A stretch of 64,000 nt of DNA. Origin: Xiphias gladius. Lineage: Eukaryota > Chordata > Actinopteri > Istiophoriformes > Xiphiidae. Location: NCBI RefSeq assembly GCF_016859285.1, contig NC_053412.1, forward strand, positions 1,529,289-1,593,288, written 5' to 3'. Positions 36,801-50,000 of the stretch are shown piece after piece. The notes beneath the pieces were generated by a model. That model was not told the DNA's origin. It did not search any database and saw only the letters and a program-made list of their open reading frames with translations. The stretch's first letter is position 1; each line of letters opens with the position of its first letter. The position numbers were made by a program, and so were the translations under genes.

Positions 36801-36928
36801 AAGAACCCATTCCCGACGTCACTTCCGGCCTCTATCGCATTCTCACAACATCAGGCTAAGGCTGCGACTGGAAGCTAACGCTGCATCTGTTTTTGGTACA
36901 TTTTTCACAGCACACACAGAGGCAAAAC
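36801..36928 (+). promoter_or_regulatory. sumo1: SUMO1 promoter and 5' UTR with CRE-like and ETS-like sites
   Basis: CGACGTCACTTCCGG at about 36814-36828 combines a CRE core (GACGTCA) and an ETS core (ACTTCCGG), a pairing typical of TATA-less housekeeping promoters. It lies about 100 bases upstream of the SUMO1 start codon. The exact transcription start is not determined. Confidence 0.6.
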
Positions 36929-39280
<2,352 letters not shown>

Positions 39281-39631
39281 ACCTCCCGCATTTCTAAATC
39301 TTTTTTTTTTTTTTTTTTCCTTCTTATTTTGTATTTTATTTTGTATGTATGTACGTATTTTTGTTCAGTTTCAAACCATCTGGATCAAAACCGACTCTAT
39401 CAGGGCTTCCATGTGTGAGGGCAGGAAGGTGAATGGACCGAGGTAAGGACGAGGAAAAGGACAGCGGGTCTCTGGTACTCTGAAGTGCAGGGATGCTCAC
39501 GTTGTTGACCTGAGCAATAGCATTCAATAGCTTAGCATTTGTTTTTGTTTGGGTTTGTTTTTTTTCTTTTTAAATCCTGTCTTTTTGAGGTGTCAGCAGA
39601 AGCAACTAGTGCTATCAACAAACAAGCAGCG

Positions 39632-40248
39632 TTAAAGGAATAGTTCACCCAAAAAGGAAAATGCTGGCATTATCCTCACGTACATATTACAGTTTTAAGA
39701 CAAGTAAAGTTATCAGCATTCGGTATCACGCGGCGAGTGCACTCGTACAGCTTTGCTTCAGCTTTCTCTAAGGGAAATAAAGTGGCTGTGGACATGTTTT
39801 TTAGTTATTAAAAACTCCTCCTGTATGATTCCAGTGTCCGAAAGCCGAAGAGTTGTGCCAAGGGTCCAAAAAGTTCAATATTTACTTGGGTTGTCACATT
39901 TTTAGAAGCATTCGCCATCACCACAGCAGAAAAAACAAACGCTTACATGTTTTAAAAAATAATTTAATTTAAGGCTCAGATTTAAAAACCTGAATTTAAA
40001 TGTCACATGATACTGATCACGTCCAAATGTGACGTCGTCAGTTTGTTGGATTTTTTTAGGTCCCCAACATAAAGTAGCGTTGTGCCGCTTGGTTTTAAAA
40101 CTGGCCAGGCGCATTTTGAGATTTTTGACCTGTGGATTGCTTGAAAATGCTTGGAAAAAAAAAACAAGTTTGAGGAAACTGAAACAAGGCTGCGTCAGAT
40201 GAGCAGACAGTGTCACAAATACAATTTTTGGATGCACTACTCCTTTAA
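39632..40248. mobile_element. Non-autonomous element with terminal inverted repeats (MITE-like)
   Basis: The left end reads TTAAAGGAATAGTTCACCC and the right end, read on the minus strand, TTAAAGGAGTAGTGCATCC. About 21 of 24 bases agree between the two ends. The 617-bp interior has no transposase. AAAGGAATAGTTCACCCAAAA ends are common in teleost genomes, so I call it a non-autonomous DNA element; the superfamily is not assigned. It lies about 350 bases after the SUMO1 stop and carries an AATAAA that could serve the gene. Confidence 0.65.
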
Positions 40249-40789
40249 GTCTCTTTATGGCAAGCAGCGATTTAAAAACTGGCATCTTCTTACATTTTTG
40301 CCGCCGCTGTTTTCCCAAGGAAATGCGACAGGAGCTTGACTCACCAAGTTAGACGTCGGAGGTGCAGTTATTTGTACGCGGGGCAGTTCATTCCACAAGT
40401 CTTCTGTATTTACATTCAGGGCATTTAGCAGACAGAGGGTTCACACGATATGTGCTCGCACACAGCTGGATTACTGCACAGCCTCTCTGTTACTCATCCT
40501 CAAAACCACTTGTGATGAAAAAGAGTTTGTCTCTTTGTAGGTTGGAATAATTTGCATTGGCAGGCTCTGTGTGCCACGTTTGAAGAACTGCACCATAACC
40601 ACATTGTAAAATTGATAATTGATCTGATATGATAATACTCGAGATTTGAAACATTTTTTTTAAATAATTGTGCTTTACTTGTATATGTTGTACTCAGTAT
40701 TGGAGTGTGTTTGAATGATATGCCATATGTATCTCCAGTGTCGTCTTCTATTTATATTGGAGAGTTTCATTCTGTAATTATATATCGAA

Positions 40790-40837
40790 ATATATATATA
40801 TATATATATATGTGTATATATATATATGTATATACAG

Positions 40838-40866
<29 letters not shown>
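40790..40866. repeat. AT dinucleotide microsatellite
   Basis: Near-continuous TA units broken by GTGTATA and CAGA interruptions. A second, shorter TA array is at about 41504-41527. Confidence 0.9.
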
Positions 40867-40871
<5 letters not shown>

Positions 40872-41820
40872 CATGGAAATATTTTGGAGGCTGACAGTCA
40901 CAGTATTTTAAACTCGGATGATTCTGTTCTCCAGCAGCTTGCGCGAGGAAAGATCCCGCAGGTGGCCAGAGCAGTCACCTACGAACAGTGACGTGTGAAA
41001 CTGTGGCGTCGGCGCTTGGTTTTTAAAAGCTTTCCTTTTTGTTTTTGGGGAGGAAACTCTTACTCTGTGTACCGTACGAAGTTCCTCGTAGAGGGTTGAG
41101 ATCATCAGCAGCCCCCAAAACTGAGTTGTATTTAGGGAGGAGGCGAATGAGAAACAAAGATGGTTGCATGATGGGAGACGTTCAAGTCCTGAGGGATGAA
41201 ATAACCAATAACAAAAGAAAAAAAAACACGTCGATGTCTGTTGACAGTCTGGTTATTTCACTCTTCACAAATACTCAATGTCAGGTTAAAGCCGCAGTGC
41301 ATGATGGTTAAGCCGCACCTCTGGTACCCATTTGCTCTCAGTACACACGATATGAATTCAGAAGCATGACAGCTGCCGCCACTGCCAGATGCTAGGCTAC
41401 AAAAGCGAGAAGAGCAACTTTAAAGGAAATAACTATAAATTTCCTAAATGAAGTGAAGCAGTGATTCATTTCCCAGAGGTGTGTGAAATTAAATTTTAAA
41501 AAGATATATATATATATATATATATATGAAAACTGTCCATTATAGTGAAATATTGTCTCAATTGGATTTTCCCAGCCTGACAGACTGTTCTCATTTTTAC
41601 TTTGTGCGTCAGTGAACGGCTCAGGTGAACGCGACTCCGCCCAACCCCACCAACCCCACCCCCCCCCACAGGCAGGAAGGGCTGTGATTTGAGCCATAAC
41701 ACTGATCTCAGTGAGGTGAAGGGACTGTTCATAATTAGAGGAACGTTGATGCAGATGGTTTGAAATTCTGGAGATGATCTTTTTGCTTTTTTTGAATAAA
41801 ATATTTAAGAAAAACAATGC

Positions 41821-42864
41821 ACCGCATATTTTATTATTGATGTATTTTATTATTACATAGCACTTTTACTTCCTACCTGTAATTCTAATATTTCTTGTAA
41901 GGGGTTTAATTGTTGGAACATGTCCACTACATACAGTACACATTATATACTACTGTATGTAGTGCAGTGTATATTACAAGAAAAAGAAAAGATATGACTC
42001 AATCTACAACTATGATTTTAGTTACCTCGATCCCAAGTATCCAGATCATTCAAAATATCCTAAGGATATTGTAAAAATTTAGTCACGATGATTAAAATGC
42101 CTCTTTCTTCATTGAAAACGTGTTTTCAGACGCCACCTGCTCTTCAACGCTGTTAGAAAGTAAAAATCAGTTGCTCTACAGGGCATCATTTAGCAAACCT
42201 CCGCTCGACAGTAGTTCACTCTGATCCACATCACTATCCTGGGAGAATGTTGTACATTCAGTGTGAGCACTCCAACCATCGTTCGTTTCAGAGAGTGAAA
42301 TCCGGGGTTGTCAGTGGCTGGAGAGTCCCCGGTTCCCAGGTTGTTGACTTAACGGCTCTGATCTCGGAGCTCATGTTAAAAAAAAAAAAAACATCACTGA
42401 GCGTCACCTCGGGTGAAGACCTCCGGGGAACACGAGCATGTTTGCACCGTCTCCCCGGTTACGGTGAGCGGGAGGAAAACCGGTAAACGCCCCGCACTCA
42501 ACGCGGCAGAACCAAATAAGGGTCAGGGGTCAAAGGTCAAGGCCTTTTAGAGACCAAAAAAAAAATGGTGGACAAAATAATGCTTCTGTCTCCTACGGAC
42601 GTTCATGTCATTTTTATGTTGCCGAGCTGAATGCAACACTGCGGCTTCTTTTACCGGCCTTTACTTCAGCCGACGTCTTCCCAGCATCAGACCAAAACTC
42701 ATTAAAGCCCCCCCCCAGGCAGTTCTGAAGCACGAAGGCAGCGAATCATTCCGTAGTCCGGTCTGACCCCCTAAATAAACCCCAACCCGCACGCCGTTCA
42801 CGACCAGCTGGGTGCCCGTCCTGCAAACAGATCGGAGCCGGTGCCAAACGCGCCAGCAAACGGA
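41821..42864. other. Intergenic DNA between SUMO1 and the claudin gene
   Basis: No gene is supported. Minus-strand AATAAA words (plus TTTATT near 41829 and 41844) could end the claudin transcript about 1 kb downstream of its stop. An A-run lies at about 42378-42390 and a C-run at about 42709-42717. Confidence 0.45.
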
Positions 42865-43632
42865 TCACACGTGTTTGTCGGCCTCAAATCCGGGGTTCTC
42901 TCTGCCCCCGGAGCCGGCTGAAGCTCCCCGCCTGTCAGTCACCGATTGCGCGGGTAATGACCGGTCCGGTTGCTCCTGTTCTCCCGGAGACACCTGGACC
43001 CCGGGTTGCGGCCTCGCCGGTAACCTGTACATACAGAAAACAGTCCCCGAGACGATCATCAGGATGCTTCCCACCATCCCCACCCCTATGCCGCTCCCTG
43101 CGTGCTGCGATTCGGGCGCCCGGGGCATTCTGAACTCGGGCGGGAACTCGATGGTCCGGTTGGTCACCACCGAGCTCAGATTCCACACCAGCGGTATGAG
43201 AGACATCGCGGCGGCCGACAGGCACAGAGCCCCGGCGGCGGAGAACGATAAGCGGATCGGAGAGTTCTTCTCCATCCCAAAGTAGATGTTCCTCAGGGCG
43301 TAGACGCCGCCCGTGTTCCCGCAGAGCCCCGCCACCAGAGACAGGACCATGAGGACCTGACCGGACACGATTTCCGCTGGTGCGAAGGCAGCGGTCGGGC
43401 TGATGTACCTGCAGTGCATGACCTCGAAGCCAGGGGTCACCACGGTGTGGCTGTTGAAGCAGGCCCTCCAGATTCCCACCCAGGCCACGCCGGAGCTGAT
43501 GACGTCGGTGTCGGACACCTGCCAGACCCTCCACTGGATGAGTCCAAGGGCCACGGCAGTGAGAGTCCAGCCCACGCAGCTCAGCCAAAGGGCGCCGAGC
43601 TGGGCGTGGGCCGTGTGAGCCAAGTAGGTCAT
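42865..43632 (-). CDS. cldn34: Claudin-34-like four-pass membrane protein
   Basis: Single-exon frame of 255 aa. Four hydrophobic segments fit the claudin fold: about 12-31 (LGALWLSCVGWTLTAVALGL), about 90-114 (VLMVLSLVAGLCGNTGG), about 130-155 (AAGALCLSAAAMSLIPLVW) and about 188-212 (GMVGSILMIVSGTVFCMY). The first loop carries the claudin signature: Trp34, then GIW at 53-55, Cys58 and Cys74. The Cys-Cys gap of 16 is longer than the usual 9-11. The cytoplasmic tail is Pro/Gln/Glu-rich and ends KHV, a possible PDZ-binding tail. Claudins seal or form pores at tight junctions; the role of claudin-34 is poorly known. Adjacency to SHROOM2, as on human Xp22, supports the name. Divergence from classical claudins makes the exact paralogue less certain. 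Confidence 0.85.
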   Translation of the reverse strand: MTYLAHTAHAQLGALWLSCVGWTLTAVALGLIQWRVWQVSDTDVISSGVAWVGIWRACFNSHTVVTPGFEVMHCRYISPTAAFAPAEIVSGQVLMVLSLVAGLCGNTGGVYALRNIYFGMEKNSPIRLSFSAAGALCLSAAAMSLIPLVWNLSSVVTNRTIEFPPEFRMPRAPESQHAGSGIGVGMVGSILMIVSGTVFCMYRLPARPQPGVQVSPGEQEQPDRSLPAQSVTDRRGASAGSGGRENPGFEADKHV

Positions 43633-46600
43633 GGGAGCGGAGCCGCCCAGGAAGTCCCGATCCCAGCCAGATCAGAGCCAGGCGACACGTGTCCCCTCTC
43701 TGAGCGTCACGCTCCAGTCCGGCTGCTCTCCTCCTCCGCAGGTCGTCTTCCCTTTCTCGCTCTTCCTTTTTTCCCCCGATGCTCTTCTTGTCTCCCGGGT
43801 TACCTGCTAAACAAGCACCTGCGTCCCGGTCTGAGGGAACAGAAACACGGTCACAGAGACACCTCTCCATCGTGCCAGCACCGGCCGGACACACACACAC
43901 ACACACACGAGCAACGCTTCCCGCCGCCGGGGCTGCGGTTCTCACGGCAGGAAGCCAACAGGCCGAACAATGGCCGGACTCTTCGACAGGAACCGTCTGA
44001 GATAAGTTCGGTCGGCGAGACTACGGCGTCGTTTTTACCGCGTGCGTTTTACGGGATGACACAACAGAACTTCCTGATATTGACGGAGCCAAACGTCTAC
44101 AAGAGTTAAAAACAATGAAAAGGTTTTACATCAATAAATCCCATTTTAAAATAATTCAACACCTTAATTGACCTTTAAAGATTCTCTGACCACTGACAGA
44201 ACGAGCGGAGGCTTGACTGAAAGACAAAAACGCAGGAATCAGGAATAAAAAGGAAATCGTGCTGGTTTGGTGTTTTCCACGACCCGTGACAGCGCGTGCC
44301 GCACGTAGCGAGGACGAACCAGCAAACGACGACCGTTCTTCTTCTCACCGGTTTCATCCCCTCAAACATGAAAAGGGTAAATCCGTGCTGACAGACGCGG
44401 CCGCTTCTCTGCCGGTAAACCTACGACTTTTTATCTGACACAGCTTTTGCTCCAACTTATTCCATTTTAAAAAGGACTGACCGGAAAGCCGACACCAACC
44501 CCGAGCGGACAGACGAGGGCCCGTTTAACGGAGCTGAGGCAGTCCGCATCCACGCCGGACCCAGGGCCGTTCTGCTGAGTCCTCGCCCCCCCCGACACCA
44601 GAAAAGCAGACCGGAGGCCCGGTTTTGGTCACGGATGCGGCGCGACGCGACGCGACGCTTCCTCGTCTCGCACCGGGAAACCTAGGTGCAGTTTCCCGTC
44701 TTATCCGTGACCTGTAAATGATTGACTGGAAGGTGTTACCGTGATTGAATAGAACTGTTCCTCCTGTTTGCCGGTTGACTCGCAGATTTGATCAGAGCAG
44801 AACAACATCTATGTTGATTTATGTTCATCTGTACATTTTTTTTAAATTAAATCAAATTTACACGAGCAGCCAACTCAGGCTCAAAGAGCAGAAATAGCGC
44901 TTTGTGTGCGAGTGTCGTTTTCTGGGTGTAAACCCTATAAACAGGCTGCGGTTGGCACATGGGGACAATACAGAACAGGTTTAATGAGCCAAACAGCCTC
45001 CGTGAACTCAGTAACCGTCCTTGACTTATGAAATTCATCAGCAGGGTTTGGTTTCGACGTGTGGATCGCAACGATCCTGTCCTTTCCCGCCATTAAAAAT
45101 GAAAAAAAAAAAAACAAGAGGCAAAAACAAATGGCATGTAGACTTTGTGTTTTGCTTTTTGAACATGTGTTGAAACTTTTACAAATGTGTGTACTAATAA
45201 TTAGCAATGTTGCACTGTTTAAAAAAAAAAATCCTTATCAGGTAATTTTTTATCTGTAAAAAAAAAGTGTTTTCAAGTTAAGTTTGATTTTCTTAAAAAA
45301 ACTGAACATGCAAATCACCTTGTTTCCTCCTAGTTTCTTCTCTCCAGATACAGACACTGGTTCCCAGGTCGACATGCACCGGCAGACTGTCACTTGTTTT
45401 GAGAAATAGTTTATTTCAGTGTGTGTTTGCTTGTTTTTACAGTTCAGCTGCAGAATGACCTGATCAATTTGATTTTTAGCAGTGAGAAAAAATGCAAGTA
45501 ATGAGATGTAAAAGCAAGAGACACGATCGCCAGATCTCTCGGCTTAATCATTTTATTGCTTTTCAAGGTGGTGAACGAGCGCACTGCATACATGAAGCGT
45601 GGGCTGTACACGGTACCCGGAGGGCAAGCCCACGCCCGTCCACGAAGATCACAGTGGTGGGAGGCTACAGTAGGCACGTCTTCAGATAAATGTGTGTGTG
45701 TGTGTGTGTAGAGAGTCCCCTAACAGGACCAAAGCAAGTGAGTAAAGTGCTAACTTTTCCGATTAACCTCCACAGAAAAACTCCGGCCGCACCTCGGTCC
45801 CTCTGCTCCTGCACGGGGATTTTTCTGCCGGGAGCTTCGGCTAAAAAGCGCCGGCGTCTGTGCTGCCGGAACAAGTCGCCGGCGTCGGCGTCGTCTTCAC
45901 GAGGGAAACGTCCGGCTGTCAGAGTCACCCTCTTGTTCTAGCATGAATGAAAGAGTTCCACTCCAAAATGAGATACCCATCACGTGTAACGGTGACAGCT
46001 ACGCTCGAAGAGCAACACACCACACACAAAGGAAGAGGTGGTTTTGTCGTTAAAGTGGTTCGAGTCCCGGTTGGATTGTAGCATTTTGGAATCAGACTCT
46101 TCATTTCATGTCATTTCATTAGAAAAGAGTGAAATTAAAATTAATGGGAAAACATTCCACCTTCTTCCACGTACGTTTTCAAAAAGAAAAAAAAAAAAGG
46201 CTATAATAAATTACTAGAAAATATTACTTTAAAACTGAAAACACACGTGATGATAAGTAATCACAAATGCAGCCACATGCAGCCGGGGGGGGGGGGGCAA
46301 CCTCAACAGGACTCAAACAAAAATATTAAACGGAGGCTGGAGGCTGGAAACACAGGGAGCTCAAGAGACAACCAAATTTATTTGGTTACGTAACTGGTTG
46401 AGGATATAAATGGGTGCGTGTACATTGGGGTACTGGTCTCCAGGGGGCGTTTTTCAAAATCCACCTCTTGAGTATCAAACCCTCGCTGGCCGCGGGCCCG
46501 AACGGAGGCGCAGTGTTACCAGCGGTCCGAAGATTCGAGGGTGGGAATGAAATTACGGAATCACCCGAGCAAGACGCTCAAAAGAAAGATGGAACTTGTA

Positions 46601-47022
46601 TCTCATTAAAAACTCGACCAAGCCCTTGATTTTTTTGGGGGGAAACTAAGACATGTAAAAATAAAATAAAATAAAAAGACACCAGACGTCGTCACTGAGT
46701 AAACAAAGGATGCGGTTCTTCCAGAACGAACTGAGCCAAGGATCCTTTGTTCCTGGACCTATTTGGTCGAAAAAGGGGCCACGTGGGAAGTTGTTGTTAT
46801 ATTCTATCAATTTCGAGAAACAAACACCACTGAGGCTTGAAATGGTCTGAGCCATGAAGTTGGACACGATTCAACAACGACATTAATATTAAAAATGCTA
46901 CATGCTGCACCTTCTCTTGTAGTAATTCTCCCCCGACTTCCAGGTGCCCCAGTCCTGATCCAGTTTTTTTCTCCAGCAGAACCAGAGGCTCTGGCTTTTT
47001 TTTTTTCTATGGGTGAAAAGCA
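43633..47022. other. Claudin upstream region and SHROOM2 3' flank
   Basis: About 43633-44050 is GC-rich and probably holds the claudin 5' UTR/promoter, with a short AC run at about 43891-43910. To the right there is no supported gene. AATAAA on the minus strand at 46377-46382 lies about 640 bases beyond the SHROOM2 stop and is a good candidate polyadenylation signal. A TG run lies at about 45691-45708 and a G-run at about 46285-46297. A GC-rich open frame near 45690-45930 shows no recognisable domain. Confidence 0.45.
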
Positions 47023-50000
47023 TCAGAGCAGCGGCCTCTGCTCCAGCGGCAGACTGTCCAACAGGCACTTCAGCTGCTCCTCGCCGAGCTTGATCTTGTC
47101 CTCCAGCTTGCGCTGCTCGATGATGAGAGCCGACTTCATCTTGACGAAGTGCCGGTAGTCGTCCAGGCTCCCCGCGTCCAGGTGGACCTCCATGATCCCG
47201 GAGACCAGCCGCTCTCGACGATCCAGGTTCTCCTTCAGCTCCTTGGCGTCTTCGTGCTGCCGCATCAGCAGCTTGCGTTTCTCCGTCAGGGTGCGCTGAT
47301 GGAGAACGGATACGAGTAGTTATTCAGCAGATCACCGGGACAGAACGAGTGTCATCGGCCCTTGTGAGCGGGGCGGTTACCTTCTCCTCCGGCGGAGCCT
47401 CGTCCTCCAGGCTGTTGAGGGCGTTTTCCACCCGGGCGAGCCGCCCCGACAGCGACAGCAGCAGGCTCACCACTTTGTCCAGGTCGCCCACGAACATGCG
47501 GAACTTGTCGAGCTGGTTGGGCTGACAGAGGCGCTGCACGGTGGCCTCCACCTCACGGCCCAGGGTCTCGTTGTCCTCCACGTCCTCCTGCAGGCTCTGC
47601 CGCGCCTCCCGCAGCACCTCCAGCTTCCTCGCCAGGCTGGAGATCAGCTCTTGCTGGAGAGTGACGAAGAAGACAAACGGAGTAAAACGAACGAAGAGCA
47701 TTAACGCAAGAAGGGAGGGTGCGTTGCCGCTTTGCCTCCAAGAAAATTCCACTTACAGACTAAATGATGCTGATCGACTGACGTTTGCAGTGTACCATTT
47801 AAAGAAAAAATCCCGGTATGTGTGTGTTTTACCTTCTTACTGGCCAGGTCCACGTCCAGCTCATCCTCAGAGTCCTGCTCCTCCAGCTGCCCCTGCATGT
47901 CCTTCATCTTGATGAGGAGCTCGGCCTTGGGAGCTGATGTGTTGTAGTAGGAGGAGCTGGGCACCAGGGAGGCTGCTGCTGCTGCTGCTGCTGCAGGCGC
48001 ATCCTCCTCCTCCCTCCTGACACACACACACGAGAGCAGAGGGACAGGGACGGTTTTCACTTTCAACTTTTTTTTTTCCTGAAGCAGTTCGAATCAATCC
48101 TGTAGCTCCGGCTGGAGGATGCGACTGACCACCAGAGGGCAGGCTGAGTGAAGGCAGAACACGCAGGGCTGGAAAACAACCCTCTCTGTGCTGTTAACGA
48201 AAAGACTTTAAAACTTTGTCTTTCACCCTTCAGATGGGTTTAAATTGTTTATTTCATTCACCAGAACGTTTGTTCTTTTATATGACTTTCATAGACTAGT
48301 GTGGCTTTTTTCCCCTTTGCATTTGCTGTGTATTTATACGTACATGTATTTTTATTTTCTGACAATTCTGAATAAAGTTAACTGTAATGAAAAGAAGTTC
48401 ACGCATCCCCAATACTACAGGAGGGGAAAAGATCGGTCAAAGGATGGGAGACATTTTCTACGATGAGCTAACGTTGCTGCGGGGAGGTCAGAGGTCAGAG
48501 CTGCCAGGAAGTCAGTGTCTTGCTTCATCAAGATAAACGTTTGGCACCAGAAGTGCAACTTTCAGACGTTTATTGATGCATTTACCATCACTGTAACGAC
48601 AAAAAAGTCACACTGCTGTGTGTCTAAAGACGCAAAGGTTAAAGGATGCAGCAGAAAAAGACGAGCGCTTCAACTTTAATGATTCGTTTTTAAGCATTTC
48701 CCACCTGTCTGTGCTCCTGGGGGGGGAGGCGGGCAGCCTGGAGCTGGCGGAGGCCCTCCTCCGCTGGTGGGCTCCTTCTAGGATCTGCTCCTCTGAGGGG
48801 AAGAGTCCCTCCATGAGGTCCATGGTGGTCTTCCTGCCGCTCTGGTCAAGGATGTCCACCAGGGACTTGTCCTTACCCATGATGTCCCTGGCCAGCTCCT
48901 CCCTCTTGGCGTCCTCCTCCGAACGCCGAGCACCTGCCGAGCTGGACTCGGGGACCGACGCCGAAGCCCGACCCGGGCCCTGAGCGGCGCGGCGGGTGTA
49001 GGCGCTGAACGGGGACGAGGCCGGGTGCTCCGTCGCCCCCAGGCAGGGGATGTGGGGCGACGGCTCGAAGATGCTGCAGGTCTCGCCGCTCTGGGGCAGG
49101 TAGGCCCGACCCTCCCGACCTGAGCTGCTCTCGGCGAGGACGATCCTCACGGGGACTTTCCTCACTGGACTGTTCACGTCCATCACTTCTGCAGGCTGCG
49201 ACTCATTTTCCGACCTGGACGTGAAACAGAACTCGGCATCAAAGCCTGAAATCATTCAGCTTCCAATCTCTCAACATCTAAAAACGTCTGATTCTGGCCA
49301 AGAAGACAGCGTTATCCCTGACTCGTTGTCCTCGGTATGTTACATAGTGTCGCAGCTATTTGTTCCATATGTCTTCTTTTTACGTCTCAATAATGTTCTA
49401 TGTTTCCTTTTCTACAGAGAATTTGTTCAAGTTTCTTCAAAAACTGTGTAATTTTTATTTAGATTAAAATGACTGAAACTAAACGTGGAAAGGATTGAGG
49501 CACGGTAGATACACGGTAAGTGGTGCGCTGTGACGGGACAACAACATCCAGAGGGTCGGGTGACTGTACGTTATTTCAACGTCTTTTTAAATGACTTAAA
49601 GTCTCTCCTCTCATTAGTTGTGGCGCTGCAAAAACGCCTCGTTAAAACCATTAACCTTGGGAACACGTCTTCCCTTTATTGTAAGAATGAAGCGCAGATG
49701 ACAGAGTAAGGAAAATGAACCGAGGAGAAAAAAGGGAGAAGGCTCATTTTTTTTTGAACGAACACCAGAGATTCACAGTCGACTGTTTCTGGTTAACGGA
49801 CGAGTCGTACAGTGGAAGTTCAATGGAAAGCAAAGGTCACAGCGGCTGTGCGGCTGTAACGAAAATTACAGCCTCCAGTTTGATTCATCTCGGGCTGCGG
49901 AGGAATTCAACGACACGCACAATCAAACTCTGATCCTCCTTTCTGTGGACACGTTTTACATTTCAGGCACTTGCAGCTGCTGAGTGACTTCTACACAGTG

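Larger units (their letters stand above)
39281..41820 (+). other. SUMO1 3' UTR and downstream DNA
   Basis: A T-rich tract follows the stop (about 39301-39318). AATAAA at 39776-39781 lies inside the TIR-bearing element described next; another occurs at about 41797-41802. No further coding region is supported. AT dinucleotide arrays lie at about 40790-40866 and 41504-41527. Confidence 0.5.

Noticed and set aside
42935-43945. 336-residue minus-strand frame overlapping the claudin
   Set aside because: It is a different frame of the claudin exon; Arg/Gly-rich and without family features. The 255-aa frame has the claudin signature.
43414-44109. 231-residue open frame on the plus strand
   Set aside because: It is the antisense shadow of the claudin gene and its GC-rich 5' flank; no domain is recognisable.
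45665-45941. GC-rich frames on both strands near 45.8 kb
   Set aside because: No domain and no splice partner; position fits SHROOM2 downstream flank.
46050-46075. GGTTCGAGTCC resembling a tRNA B box
   Set aside because: The flanks do not form a T-arm stem and no A box or acceptor stem is present.
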